NCBI GenBank assembly: GCA_903922735.1
Contig: CAIXUZ010000031.1
Span: forward strand, 1-54,270
DNA from: an uncultured Verrucomicrobia subdivision 3 bacterium
GTDB lineage: Bacteria > Verrucomicrobiota > Verrucomicrobiia > Limisphaerales > UBA11358
Direction: 5' to 3'
DNA: 54,270 bases
Numbering within the stretch: the first letter of the stretch is position 1; every line of letters starts with the position of its first letter. This document shows positions 33,690 through 41,739 of this stretch, piece by piece. Under the pieces are notes generated by a model. The model ran no database searches and was not told the origin of the DNA. It worked only from the letters and a program-made list of their open reading frames with translations. The translations under genes and the position numbers were made by a program.

Positions 33690-33775
33690 TTTCTGAGTTT
33701 TCAGTTTTAGGTCAGGGTCCGCTCCTCACCGGCGTCCCGGCTAAAAACTCAAAATTAAAAATTTAAAACTCCATC
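33690..33775. repeat. Imperfect inverted repeat upstream of lpxK
   Basis: Between the hypothetical gene and lpxK lies GAGTTTTCAGTTTTAG on the left and CTAAAAACTC on the right, an imperfect inverted pair, followed by A-rich tracts (AAAATTAAAAATTTAAAACT). The type resembles short dispersed A/T repeats. It may also contribute to transcript ending, but no clean terminator can be drawn. Confidence 0.35.
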
Positions 33776-33798
33776 CAGACTTGGCACAGTAGGGGGTG

Positions 33799-34971
33799 AT
33801 GCGTGAAAACTTACGGGCCTGGGCCGAAACCATTGAGACTTTCGTCCTCGAAGTCATCTTCGAGGAACGCCATGATTTCAAGGCGCGGCTGATGCGCGGA
33901 TTTTTATTTGGCGGCTCCAAACTGTTTCAGGGAGCCGTTAAAGTTCGCCGCTGGCTTTACAATGTCCGCATTCTCCGCGATAAAACGCTCGGGGTTCAGG
34001 TCATCGCCATCGGCAACCTTACCGTTGGCGGCACCGGCAAGACGCCGGTCGTGGAAAAGTTCGCCCGCGAGCTCCAGAGCGCCGGACGCAAGGTCGCCAT
34101 TCTCTCGCGCGGCTACCGTTCCAAACCGGCGCCCATCCACACCAGGTTTTTGAACAAAATTCTCCTGCGCGAGGATCACACCCCGCCGCGCATCGTCTCC
34201 GACGGAAAATCCCTGTTGCTGGATTCCGAACTCGCCGGCGATGAGCCCTACATGCTTGCCTCCAATCTCAAAGATGTCGTCGTGCTCGTGGACAAGGACC
34301 GCGTGAAAAGCGGGCGTTACGCGATTGAAAAATATGGCTGCGACACGCTGCTGCTGGATGACGGTTTTCAATACTGGGATTTGCGCGGTCGCCGGCATGA
34401 TGTCGTTCTGATTGACCGCCAGCAGCCGTTTGGCAACGAGCATCTGCTCCCGCGCGGCACGCTGCGTGAACCGCCGTCGCATCTGGCCCGCGCCCACACT
34501 ATTTTCATCACCAAGAGCGATGGCAAGACGGCCGAGCTACGCGAACGGATTGCCAAATTAAACGCCACCGCCGCGGTTATCGAATGCGTGCACCAGCCGC
34601 TGTATTTCGAGGATGTTTTCACCGGCGAACGCAAAGGACTGGAACTCCTCGCCGGCAAAAAAGTTGCTTCCTTAAGCGGCATCGCGCAGCCCGAGAGTTT
34701 TGAGCAAAGCCTCGTGAAACTCGGCGGCGAACTCGTCTATTCCAAGCGCTTCGCCGACCATCACCGGTTTTCCCAGCAGGAAATCCTGAACACCATCAAC
34801 CGCGCCAAAAAGCGTCAGGCGGAAATGATTATCACCACGCAGAAGGATGCCGTGCGCTTCCCGAAAATTGACCGGCGCGATCTGCCGTTCTATTTCATGC
34901 GGGTGGAAATCAAAATTGTCGCCGGCGCAAACGACTTCCAGGACTGCGTCCGCAAAATCTGTTTCCGCTGA
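33799..34971 (+). CDS. lpxK: Tetraacyldisaccharide 4'-kinase
   Basis: LpxK phosphorylates the 4' position of lipid A disaccharide using ATP, at the inner membrane. The frame starts with overlapping GTG (33796) and ATG (33799); I chose ATG, 390 residues. Landmarks are the Walker [21 protein letters not shown] (about 70-89), [10 protein letters not shown] after it, [20 protein letters not shown], and [20 protein letters not shown]. Length is above the E. coli enzyme (328), chiefly through an N-terminal extension of about 40 residues. It is followed by an LpxL-type acyltransferase (1-nt gap) and a GT9 gene, a lipid A-core operon. Confidence 0.93.
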   Translation: MRENLRAWAETIETFVLEVIFEERHDFKARLMRGFLFGGSKLFQGAVKVRRWLYNVRILRDKTLGVQVIAIGNLTVGGTGKTPVVEKFARELQSAGRKVAILSRGYRSKPAPIHTRFLNKILLREDHTPPRIVSDGKSLLLDSELAGDEPYMLASNLKDVVVLVDKDRVKSGRYAIEKYGCDTLLLDDGFQYWDLRGRRHDVVLIDRQQPFGNEHLLPRGTLREPPSHLARAHTIFITKSDGKTAELRERIAKLNATAAVIECVHQPLYFEDVFTGERKGLELLAGKKVASLSGIAQPESFEQSLVKLGGELVYSKRFADHHRFSQQEILNTINRAKKRQAEMIITTQKDAVRFPKIDRRDLPFYFMRVEIKIVAGANDFQDCVRKICFR

Positions 34972-34972
34972 T

Positions 34973-35842
34973 ATGGACACCCTGATTTACATCCTTGCCC
35001 GCGCCTTTATCGCGGTCATCCAGCTATTGCCGTTGAACCTGGTCGCCTGGCTCGGGCGGACGGTCGGCGCGCTGGGGTTTCATCTCGACCGCCGTCATCA
35101 GAGTGTGGTGCGGGACAACCTTACGCTGTGTTTCGGCCATGAAAAAACGCCCGCCGAGATTTTGAACATCGCGCACGAAGCCTTCCGCCGCATCGGTGAA
35201 AATTATCTCTGCGCCATCAAAACCTCGGCGATGACCGCCGCCGAACTGAAGCCGCACGTCGAATTCGCCGGCCTCGAGCGCCTGCCTGGCAAAGCTGGCG
35301 ACGCCCCGCTGCGCAACGTCGTTGTCGCCATCGGCCACTTCGGAAACTTCGAGCTTTATGCACGGTTTCATGATGTCCGCCCGGAATATCAATGTGCCAC
35401 CACCTATCGCGCGCTCGATCAGCCCGTCCTGAACCAACTGATGCAGGAATTGCGCAACACCAGCGGCTGCCTGTATTTCGAACGCCGCGCCGACGGACCG
35501 CTGCTGCGCGCGGCGATGAATCGTGGCGGCATCATTCTCGGCCTGCTCGCTGACCAGAGTTCAAAAGGTTTGCGCACCCCGTTTCTCGGTCACGATTGCA
35601 ACACCGGTCTTGCGCCCGCCGTGCTGGCGCGGCGTTATAACGCCGACCTTTATTCCGCCATCTGCTATCGCATCGCTCCGGCGAAATGGCGCGTGGAACT
35701 CGGCGAAATCATCCCTACTCAAGCTGACGGCCATCCCCGACCGTCCGAAGAAATCATCCGCGACGTGAACGGTGCGCTGGAAGCCGCCGTCCGCCGCGAC
35801 CCGGCGAACTGGTTCTGGGTTCACCGTCGCTGGAAGGAATGA
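34973..35842 (+). CDS. Lipid A biosynthesis acyltransferase (LpxL/HtrB-like)
   Basis: A 289-residue LpxL/LpxM-family lysophospholipid acyltransferase that adds secondary acyl chains to lipid A. I start at ATG 34973, 1 nt after the lpxK stop, because MDTLIYILARAFIAVIQLLP is a typical membrane anchor; the frame opens further upstream but inside lpxK. The catalytic HX4(D/E) motif is GHFGNFE, and the later ILGLLADQSSKGLRTPFLG matches the family's DQ...PFLG block. The next gene starts 1 nt after its stop, so translation is tightly linked. Confidence 0.9.
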   Translation: MDTLIYILARAFIAVIQLLPLNLVAWLGRTVGALGFHLDRRHQSVVRDNLTLCFGHEKTPAEILNIAHEAFRRIGENYLCAIKTSAMTAAELKPHVEFAGLERLPGKAGDAPLRNVVVAIGHFGNFELYARFHDVRPEYQCATTYRALDQPVLNQLMQELRNTSGCLYFERRADGPLLRAAMNRGGIILGLLADQSSKGLRTPFLGHDCNTGLAPAVLARRYNADLYSAICYRIAPAKWRVELGEIIPTQADGHPRPSEEIIRDVNGALEAAVRRDPANWFWVHRRWKE

Positions 35843-35843
35843 A

Positions 35844-36971
35844 ATGAGCTTGGTTTTCAATCCACCACCTCGCCGCATCCTGGTGCGCGGCGTAAACTGG
35901 CTGGGCGACGCCGTGATGACCACGCCGGCCCTGTTGCGATTGCGGGAAAGATTTCCGGACACTCACATCACCCTGCTCTGCCCGGAGAAACTCCGTGAAC
36001 TGTGGTTTCACCACCCAGCGGTGGATGAAACAATTTCTTTCGCCGCCGGTGAAAATATTTTTAGCGTCGCCAAAAAACTGCGAACGGAAAGATTTGACCT
36101 GGCGGTGGTGCTGCCCAATTCGCTGCGCTCGGCGCTGGAAGTTTTTCTGGCGGGCATTCCGCAGCGCGTCGGTTATGCGCGCCTCTGGCGGAATATATTC
36201 CTGACGCAGGTTGTCGCCTCGAGAATCGGAGGCGTCAAAATGCGCAAGCGCTCCAAGTCGGAAATCCGGCGGCTCGTGATCCGGTCGCAAAGCAGCGCAG
36301 GCGGGACACCTGCGCTGCCTTTGTCCAGCCACCAAACCAACGAATATCTGCATCTTGCCGCCGCGCTCGGCGCCAACCCGGAACCGCTCGCACCGCAACT
36401 GGCGGTGACGACGGAAGAAATTGAGTCGGCAAAAGGAAAATTCGAACTGGGAAATATTTCGCAGCCCATTTTCGGTTTGAATCCCGGTGCGGAATATGGT
36501 CCAGCCAAACGGTGGCCGGTCGAGAAGTTCATCGCCGCCGCACAGGAAATCCAACAGCGGACAAATTGCGTCTGGCTAATTTTCGGCGGCAAAAGCGATG
36601 TGGAGCTTGCCACTCGGATTGCAGGCGAAATCCGGCATCCAGCATCCAGCATCCAACATCTTAATCTCGCGGGAAAAACTTCGCTGCGCGAGCTGATGGC
36701 GATGCTGAAACTTTGCCGGGTGCTGCTCACAAACGACACCGGCCCGATGCACATCGCCGCCGCGCTCGGCACGCCGGTGGTGGTGCCGTTCGGCAGCACA
36801 TCGCCGGCACTGACCGGGCCGGGGTTGCCGGGCGACGCACGTCACCGGCTGCTCAAATCGGATGCGCCATGCTCACCCTGTTTTTTGCGCGAATGCCCGA
36901 TTGATTTCCGCTGTATGAACGACCTCAGCGTTGAGCGGGTGGCGGTAGCCGTTTTGAACCCGTTGCCTTGA
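35844..36971 (+). CDS. waaF: ADP-heptose:LPS heptosyltransferase II (WaaF-like)
   Basis: A 375-residue GT9 heptosyltransferase. I start at ATG 35844 (MSLVFNPPPRRILVRGVNWL), where the family begins, although the frame opens at 35772 inside the acyltransferase gene. Landmarks are RGVNWLGDAVMTTPALLRLR, GLNPGAEYGPAKRWPVEKFI (donor site) and LLTNDTGPMHIAAALGTPVV. It adds a heptose to the LPS inner core. Between residues 143 and 164 it contains an insertion encoded by a palindrome (36292-36318), and a triplicated GCATCCA occurs near 36635. The lpxK-acyltransferase-waaF order supports one transcript. Confidence 0.9.
   Translation: MSLVFNPPPRRILVRGVNWLGDAVMTTPALLRLRERFPDTHITLLCPEKLRELWFHHPAVDETISFAAGENIFSVAKKLRTERFDLAVVLPNSLRSALEVFLAGIPQRVGYARLWRNIFLTQVVASRIGGVKMRKRSKSEIRRLVIRSQSSAGGTPALPLSSHQTNEYLHLAAALGANPEPLAPQLAVTTEEIESAKGKFELGNISQPIFGLNPGAEYGPAKRWPVEKFIAAAQEIQQRTNCVWLIFGGKSDVELATRIAGEIRHPASSIQHLNLAGKTSLRELMAMLKLCRVLLTNDTGPMHIAAALGTPVVVPFGSTSPALTGPGLPGDARHRLLKSDAPCSPCFLRECPIDFRCMNDLSVERVAVAVLNPLP
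36292..36318 (+). repeat. Palindromic repeat inserted in frame in waaF
   Basis: Ten-base perfect arms GCAGCGCAGG (36292-36301) and CCTGCGCTGC (36309-36318) around loop CGGGACA. The 27-nt unit is nine codons, encoding a SSAGGTPAL-type peptide that interrupts the otherwise recognisable GT9 protein. It looks like a REP-type element in frame. Confidence 0.65.
36635..36655 (+). repeat. Three tandem GCATCCA copies in waaF
   Basis: GCATCCA occurs three times head to tail, followed by a degenerate ACATC. The 21-nt array adds seven codons (HPASSIQ-type) in frame in waaF. It may be a small slippage-generated expansion. Confidence 0.6.
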
Positions 36972-36997
36972 TCCGCCGCTGGAACGTTTTAAACACT

Positions 36998-37678
36998 CTA
37001 AAACTTCAAAAAGGCCAAAACATGGAGCAGCAGTTTTCGCAGGCTGAACCCGGTTGCCCCGCCTTCGTGATGCGCCTCCGCCAAAGTAAGTCCCTCCTCC
37101 AGAAACTTCAGATAGACGGTTTTATCCAGCAGGTTTCTTAAAAATGAATAGACGGTTTGCGACTGCACCGTGGAGGCGGTGAAGCTCCGGCTGATGTCAA
37201 AGGAGACCAGCCGGCGGGTTTCAAAAACCATATCCGTGCGCTCCACAAACGCCGACGGACTATACAGCAAGACAGTGGATGGCCCTTCGACAACCGTGAA
37301 GAAATGTTCCCGCAAACACCAGAATACCGGATGGATTTTGATATGGGTTGAGATTTTTTTGGTCGAATGGGAAAAGCCGGCCAGATGCCGGGCATTGACA
37401 TAGAATTTTTTGCCGGCCGGTATGGTGAGGCCATAAAAATTTCCCCGGACATGATAGCCGGTCACCGGCACTTCTTCGGTCGGCTTGACACAGCGGACGC
37501 TGCGCATGCCGAAATATGAATGGTGAAGCAGGCGCAGGATGGGGCTTCCCAGGGCAAAGGGCGGAATCGGGCACCAGTCGAAATGGGGATAGCCGGTTAA
37601 AATGGCCTGCTTAAAATAAAACCCCTCGCCCGCTGCGAGCGTGACCACGGCGGCATTGCCTTGGGCTTCGATGTTCAT
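36998..37678 (-). CDS. AIM24-like protein
   Basis: A 226-residue protein rich in beta strands. The region EGPSTVLLYSPSAFVE and YHVRGNFYGLTIPAGKKFYV, ARHLAGFSHSTKKISTHI, recall the AIM24 (TIGR00266-type) family, whose bacterial members are of unknown function and often sit near membrane or stress genes. The C-terminal helical part (LRNLLDKTVYLKFLEEGLTL and a basic hydrophobic tail) is not typical of AIM24. It begins 3 nt after the stop of a membrane protein gene, so the two form a unit. Assignment is moderate only. Confidence 0.55.
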   Translation of the reverse strand: MNIEAQGNAAVVTLAAGEGFYFKQAILTGYPHFDWCPIPPFALGSPILRLLHHSYFGMRSVRCVKPTEEVPVTGYHVRGNFYGLTIPAGKKFYVNARHLAGFSHSTKKISTHIKIHPVFWCLREHFFTVVEGPSTVLLYSPSAFVERTDMVFETRRLVSFDISRSFTASTVQSQTVYSFLRNLLDKTVYLKFLEEGLTLAEAHHEGGATGFSLRKLLLHVLAFLKF

Positions 37679-37681
37679 GAT

Positions 37682-38254
37682 TCAAACCCGGGTGGACCCG
37701 AACTTGTTCTCCAGCAGGAGCCACCGGATAAACACCCGGGCGCTGAGGCTGATCAAGGCGATGACCAACAGCCCGTGGAGAATTTTTTTGATGATGGCCA
37801 GCCAGACCCACTGGAGAAAAACTGCGCTGCTTTTGACCACCTTGGGCCAGAATGACAGCAGCGCATCCGCCTGCGCCTGGCTGATCAATTTCAGGTCTTT
37901 TTGGCGCCGATCAATGCGCGCTTGGATTTCATTAAAAGCATCGGCTTGTTGCTGCCAGAAATAATGCTCAACCGGATGCAGCCATACCCAGGGTTCCGGG
38001 CCCGGGTTCACAAGGCTATGAATGTCTTTATGGATGTCCGCCTGCAGTTGCTTTTGCTTCGCCTGCAATCGGGCCACCTCGCCCCACGGAAAGGTAGCCG
38101 GCGTGCTTTTGAACAACCCCAAAGTCAAATGGATGGCCAGCCATAAGCTGGCCGCGCCAATAATGAAAATGAGCCCGCTCTGCCATTTCATAATGTTTTC
38201 ATGCAATTCATCCGACCGTGTGGTTGCGCGGACGGCTGAATCATGATTAGCCAA
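37682..38254 (-). CDS. Membrane protein of unknown function
   Basis: A protein of 190 residues (a later ATG at 38191 would give 169). One transmembrane helix lies near the N-terminus (SGLIFIIGAASLWLAIHLTL) and another near the C-terminus (VWLAIIKKILHGLLVIALIS). Between them lies a long soluble segment with coiled-coil character (AKQKQLQADIHKDIHSLVNP, NEIQARIDRRQKDLKLISQA). I do not recognise a family. The AIM24-like gene starts 3 nt after its stop, so the pair is probably co-expressed. The segment between the helices probably faces one compartment as a helical stalk. Confidence 0.55.
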   Translation of the reverse strand: MANHDSAVRATTRSDELHENIMKWQSGLIFIIGAASLWLAIHLTLGLFKSTPATFPWGEVARLQAKQKQLQADIHKDIHSLVNPGPEPWVWLHPVEHYFWQQQADAFNEIQARIDRRQKDLKLISQAQADALLSFWPKVVKSSAVFLQWVWLAIIKKILHGLLVIALISLSARVFIRWLLLENKFGSTRV

Positions 38255-38260
38255 AAGAGC

Positions 38261-38560
38261 TCAATAGCCGACAAGAAAATGTTCTATTTGGGGGGCTGCA
38301 AGCATCGCGACAGGCAAGACCTGCCAAAAGCCACCCTCCAACCGCCGAGGATAAACCACGTCATCCGTCGCCAACAATTTCCAACGAGTCCGCCCGTTGA
38401 CCTTAAACACGGCGTAAAGCATTCCCGTTCGCTTGAAACGAAACCATCCGTGCCCAACTCGCTGCAATCTGGTGTTTTTCTTGGATTTTGTGCGCCGGGT
38501 TGGAACAGCGGTTAGAACAGGGGTATTTTTCGCTTCACTAAAACCGCACAATCCCCTATC
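38261..38560 (-). pseudogene. Remnant of a site-specific tyrosine integrase N-terminus
   Basis: About 95 residues starting near GLCGFSEAKNTPVLTAV and including GHGWFRFKRTGMLYAVFKVNGRTRWKLL, which has the pattern of the N-terminal SAM-like domain of phage and island integrases (aromatic-rich, GWYR...YARFRVNGK-type). The frame then loses the pattern (VVYPRRLEGGFWQVL) and stops at 38261. No catalytic R-K-H-R-H-Y residues are present. It lies immediately beside tRNA-Leu(GAG), a normal integration site, and so is a likely scar of a lost element. Confidence 0.6.
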
Positions 38561-38574
38561 GTATCCATCTGGCA

Positions 38575-38659
38575 GCGCATATGGTGGAATTGGCAGACAC
38601 GCTACTTTGAGGTGGTAGTGCCGAAAGGTGTGCAGGTTCAAGTCCTGCTATGCGCACCA
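38575..38659 (+). tRNA. tRNA-Leu (anticodon GAG)
   Basis: An 85-nt type II tRNA. The acceptor stem GCGCATA pairs with TATGCGC, and the D-arm follows TGGTGGAATTGGCAGACAC. The anticodon arm CTAC/GTAG-type encloses TTTGAGG, giving anticodon GAG. There is a variable arm and a T-arm with GGTTCAAGTCC. CCA is encoded. It has T-rich DNA immediately downstream. Confidence 0.95.
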
Positions 38660-38689
38660 CTTTTTTATTCGGATTTACGTTTTTTTTGT

Positions 38690-39826
38690 TCACGATGCCT
38701 TCACCAGTTCCGCCAGCGGCACGGCCTCAACGTTCTTCGCCAGCGCATAGCGTTGCTCGCCGGGATAGACGACGTAGAGTTTATCAAGCTTCAAGTCAGC
38801 AAGCGCGATGCGCATGGAGGGAGTGAGCGTGGGGGCGTCCGCCCGTTTACACTCGATGCCAATGCGTCGTCCGCGCTGGAACAGCACCAGGTCAATCTCC
38901 GCACCATTGTGCGTGGCCCAGAAGTAAGCCTCGTCAGGGCGCTGCGCCTTTAGGATTTCCTCGACGGCATAGCCTTCCCACGAAGCCCCCACTTTCGGAT
39001 GGTGTTCGAGGTCGCGCTGACTGGCGATGCCCAGCAAGGCGTGGAGCAGTCCCGTGTCCCGCACATAAACTTTCGGGGCCTTGACCTGGCGCTTGCCCAG
39101 GTTCTCAAACCATGGCGGCAGCTGCCGGACCATGAACACGCCGGTCATCAGGTCGAGGTAGCGGCGCACGGTGGACTCGTTGACGGCCAGGGCGCGCGCC
39201 AGTTCGGCGGCATTCCAAATCTGGCCGTGGTAATGGGCGACCATGTTCCAAAAACGCCGGAGGGCGATGGCAGGAATGGTCACGCCCAGTTGCGGCATAT
39301 CCCGCTCCAGGAAGGTTTGGAGGAACTGCCGCCGCCATGTCAGCGAGTCGGTCTCGGTGCGCGCCGAGAAGGACAAGGGGAATCCGCCACGCAGCCAGTG
39401 CCGGGTTTGCGCGGACGCCCCGAGATCGGCCAGACGGAAGCCCTCCAGCGGGATGGTTTCCAGCCGGCCGGCGAGCGTTTCCGAGGACTGTTTCAGCAAA
39501 TCGGGAGCGGCGCTGCCGAGAATCAGGAAGCGGGCGGGCAATGGCTGGCGGTCGGCCAGCACGCGCAGCAGCGGAAAGAGATCAGGCCGGCGCTGGATTT
39601 CGTCAATGACCACCAACCCTTTCAGCGGGCGCAAGGCCAGTTCAGGCGCGGTAAGCCGAGCCAGACTGGCGGGATCTTCGAGGTCGAAATAATTGAGCGC
39701 GGCGGCGGGAACGAACTGCCGGGCGAGCGTCGTTTTGCCGCACTGGCGCGGACCAAGCAGCGCCACCACCCGGCTGCGCTTCAAGGCGGCACGCACGCTG
39801 TCAAAGTCGGTTTTGCGGTCAAGCAT
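38690..39826 (-). CDS. AAA+ ATPase with DUF4143 (AAA_14)
   Basis: A 378-residue P-loop ATPase. Walker A LLGPRQCGKTTLARQFV (about 23-39), Walker B GLVVIDEIQRRPDLFPLLRV, and the sensor region ARFLILGSAAPDLLKQSSET are the AAA_14 part. The C-terminal DUF4143 domain contains ETDSLTWRRQFLQTFLERDM, NESTVRRYLDLMTGVFMVRQ and the PD-(D/E)XK-like ending EAYFWATHNGAEIDLVLFQR and RRIGIECKRADAPT. Members are widespread, often near mobile elements. Their biological role is not known. It lies 30 bp past tRNA-Leu, on the opposite strand, where an island would be expected to start. Confidence 0.9.
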   Translation of the reverse strand: MLDRKTDFDSVRAALKRSRVVALLGPRQCGKTTLARQFVPAAALNYFDLEDPASLARLTAPELALRPLKGLVVIDEIQRRPDLFPLLRVLADRQPLPARFLILGSAAPDLLKQSSETLAGRLETIPLEGFRLADLGASAQTRHWLRGGFPLSFSARTETDSLTWRRQFLQTFLERDMPQLGVTIPAIALRRFWNMVAHYHGQIWNAAELARALAVNESTVRRYLDLMTGVFMVRQLPPWFENLGKRQVKAPKVYVRDTGLLHALLGIASQRDLEHHPKVGASWEGYAVEEILKAQRPDEAYFWATHNGAEIDLVLFQRGRRIGIECKRADAPTLTPSMRIALADLKLDKLYVVYPGEQRYALAKNVEAVPLAELVKAS

Positions 39827-39839
39827 GCGGATATTTTAA

Positions 39840-40068
39840 CCATGAATATCCCGCAGTCAATGCGGCTTTTTCATGGTAAAGATCTGCTGTTTTACATGTC
39901 ATTGACCGCCGCCGGATCAGTTCAGTCCAAGCGGGGCTGAAAACGCACAATGCGAATTTGTCATTTACGAACTGCGGCGGGCGCAGGAGATATCGCCCCG
40001 GCCCAGTTTCACGAAGGAAGGCAAAGTGGACCAGGCTGAAGCGTTACGTCAGGCGCAGGTGGCCGGCC
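39840..40068. other. Gene-free stretch
   Basis: No convincing gene, terminator or RNA is visible in these 229 bp. A short reading stretch near 39950-40060 looks weakly helical and charged, as if it were a decayed gene end, but I cannot support it. The ATTTTAACCATGAATATCC sequence just beyond the ATPase start probably belongs to its promoter. Confidence 0.4.
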
Positions 40069-40938
40069 TCACCCCCGCTGCCGCGTCGCCTCGTAAAGGA
40101 ACACCCCGGTGGCGACGGCCACATTGAGCGAGTTCATGATGGACGGCATCGGGATCTCCACCATGTCATCACACGCCGCCAGCACCTCGGCCGTCAGACC
40201 TGGCCCCTCCGCGCCGAACACCAGACAGCAGTCGCCCCGCAAATCCACGCGGGCCAGCTTCTTCGCGTCCGACCGGGGATGTGCCGCCAGACAACGTATG
40301 CCACGTGCCCGCAGCGCCGTCAGGGCGGCCACCAGATTGGCCACATGGATGACCGGCTGTTCGAAAATAGTACCCATCGAACCGGATACCGCCCGGCGCT
40401 GGTAAGGGCTGGCACTGGTTTCGCCTACGATCAAAAAATGAACGCCAAAGGCGGCGCAGTTCCGCACCACGGCACCAACGTTTTCCACGCTGGCAATGCC
40501 TTCCACGGCGGCGAGCAGCAGCGGGCGCGAAGAGTTTGTCAGCAGCGTTTCCAGGCTGGGCGGCGACGGGATTTGGGCGACGGCCAGCGCCCCCTGATGG
40601 AGCTGGTAGCCGGTGATGGTTTCCAGCAGCGGCGGCTCGGCAAGGTACACTTTGATTTCTTCCGGACGTGCCCGCAACTGCGGTTCAAGTTTTTCCAGCC
40701 ACGCGGGCGTGAGCAGGACAGACAGAACGGTGAACCGGCTCGCCAGCAAACGCTTGATCGTTTTGATGTTGGCGGCCACCAGCACGCCTTGCCGCTCGTG
40801 CTCCACCACCCGGCGGAGCGTCAGGTAAATCTTCAGCTCCGGCAGGTCGAGTGACTGGACCGGTTGAATGCACAAGATTGCCACGGCGGAATTAAACCGT
40901 GAGGCAGCCGCCATGGAAAGCGCGGAAACGGGCGGCAA
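40069..40938 (-). CDS. TrmH/SpoU-family RNA 2'-O-methyltransferase
   Basis: A protein of 289 residues (281 from the ATG at 40914). The C-terminal SPOUT trefoil-knot domain has all three motifs: ASVENVGAVVRNCAAFGV (motif 1, with the catalytic Arg), CLVFGAEGPGLTAEVLAACD (motif 2), and IPMPSIMNSLNVAVATGVFL (motif 3). The N-terminal half has the L7Ae-like substrate-binding fold (VLVAANIKTIKRLLASR). It transfers a methyl from SAM to a ribose 2'-OH in tRNA or rRNA. The exact target is not evident. It stands alone between the ATPase and the DUF2127 gene. Confidence 0.88.
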   Translation of the reverse strand: MPPVSALSMAAASRFNSAVAILCIQPVQSLDLPELKIYLTLRRVVEHERQGVLVAANIKTIKRLLASRFTVLSVLLTPAWLEKLEPQLRARPEEIKVYLAEPPLLETITGYQLHQGALAVAQIPSPPSLETLLTNSSRPLLLAAVEGIASVENVGAVVRNCAAFGVHFLIVGETSASPYQRRAVSGSMGTIFEQPVIHVANLVAALTALRARGIRCLAAHPRSDAKKLARVDLRGDCCLVFGAEGPGLTAEVLAACDDMVEIPMPSIMNSLNVAVATGVFLYEATRQRG

Positions 40939-40948
40939 CGAAGCGCCA

Positions 40949-41440
40949 CTACGGCTTGGCCGGCCCGGCCCGCCGCTCCGCCCGCTGCTGGTTCAACAGC
41001 CTCGCCAGATATAGAATGATCACGACGTTAAAGAGAATCAGGCCCGCGTTGAGGGCGTTGGGGTGGTGGGCAAAGTGCTGGAATTCCAACGGCAGATAGA
41101 TGCCCGCCGATATTACGGCAAACCACTCCGCCCAATGTTTCCCCTGCCATAGCCCATAAGCTTCCACCAGGCGAATCAGCACATAGGCAAACCCCACGGC
41201 GGCAATTTCGCCCACATGGTGGTTGGTGGCCTTGGCCATTGATTCGATAAACAGCCGGGTGTAATGCCGCTCCGGGTTAACGCCATGGCGGAGCAGGAAC
41301 GCATCCGCCGCCGCATGGAGATCGGTATGGCGCAAAGAAATGAGCCCGCCGGTCGCGGCCAGGACGAGCAACCCCTTGGCCGCTTCAAACACCGCAATGC
41401 AGCGCAAAGCCAGCGGCGGTTGTGATGGCGAAACTTGCAT
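40949..41440 (-). CDS. DUF2127 membrane protein
   Basis: A 163-residue protein with four predicted transmembrane helices. It begins RCIAVFEAAKGLLVLAATGG and contains NHHVGEIAAVGFAYVLIRLVEAYGLW, ALNAGLILFNVVIILYLARLL and WAEWFAVISAGIYLPLEF, which match the DUF2127 family. The conserved E of FEAAKG and of VEAYGLW is a known feature of the family, whose role is unknown. It follows the SpoU-type gene on the same strand, with only 10 bp between the two. Confidence 0.8.
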   Translation of the reverse strand: MQVSPSQPPLALRCIAVFEAAKGLLVLAATGGLISLRHTDLHAAADAFLLRHGVNPERHYTRLFIESMAKATNHHVGEIAAVGFAYVLIRLVEAYGLWQGKHWAEWFAVISAGIYLPLEFQHFAHHPNALNAGLILFNVVIILYLARLLNQQRAERRAGPAKP

Positions 41441-41739
41441 GGGTGCCAGGGATTATGCCGGAGGCTTTTGGGCTGGGCGAGCCTCAAGCTTGTGGCCCAT
41501 GGAACAGTTGGATTTGCGGTTTGCCGGGGAGTGACCCCTGTGTCACGGATTCGACCGACCCCCTTTGCGTCGGAGCGTGTGCGGTTTGAGAACTGATGCG
41601 CAACTGATTCTCCGTCCAGCTTTTCTCCACCGCCATCTTCCAGCTTGGCCGACCTTTTGAGCCGGGGATGAAGTTTCCTCAGATGGTTGACAGATGAAGA
41701 AACTCGCACGAGCGTGTGGTGTCGATATATTAGCGTTAT
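41441..41739. other. Intergenic region with no gene
   Basis: About 300 bp separate the DUF2127 gene (minus) from the Gly-rich protein gene (plus). They must carry both divergent promoters. I see a TTGACA at about 41683 but no matching -10 at a normal distance, and no obvious operator. There is no hairpin or repeat that I can support. Confidence 0.4.

Noticed and set aside
38690..39826. DUF4143 ATPase as part of a known defence system
   Set aside because: No defence partner gene is next to it and the family has no established defence role, so I did not claim one.
38999..39940. 313-residue plus-strand ORF opposite the DUF4143 ATPase
   Set aside because: It is the complement of the ATPase gene, which has Walker A and B motifs and DUF4143.
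39958..40854. 298-residue plus-strand ORF opposite the SpoU-type methyltransferase
   Set aside because: Antisense shadow; the minus-strand protein has all SPOUT motifs.
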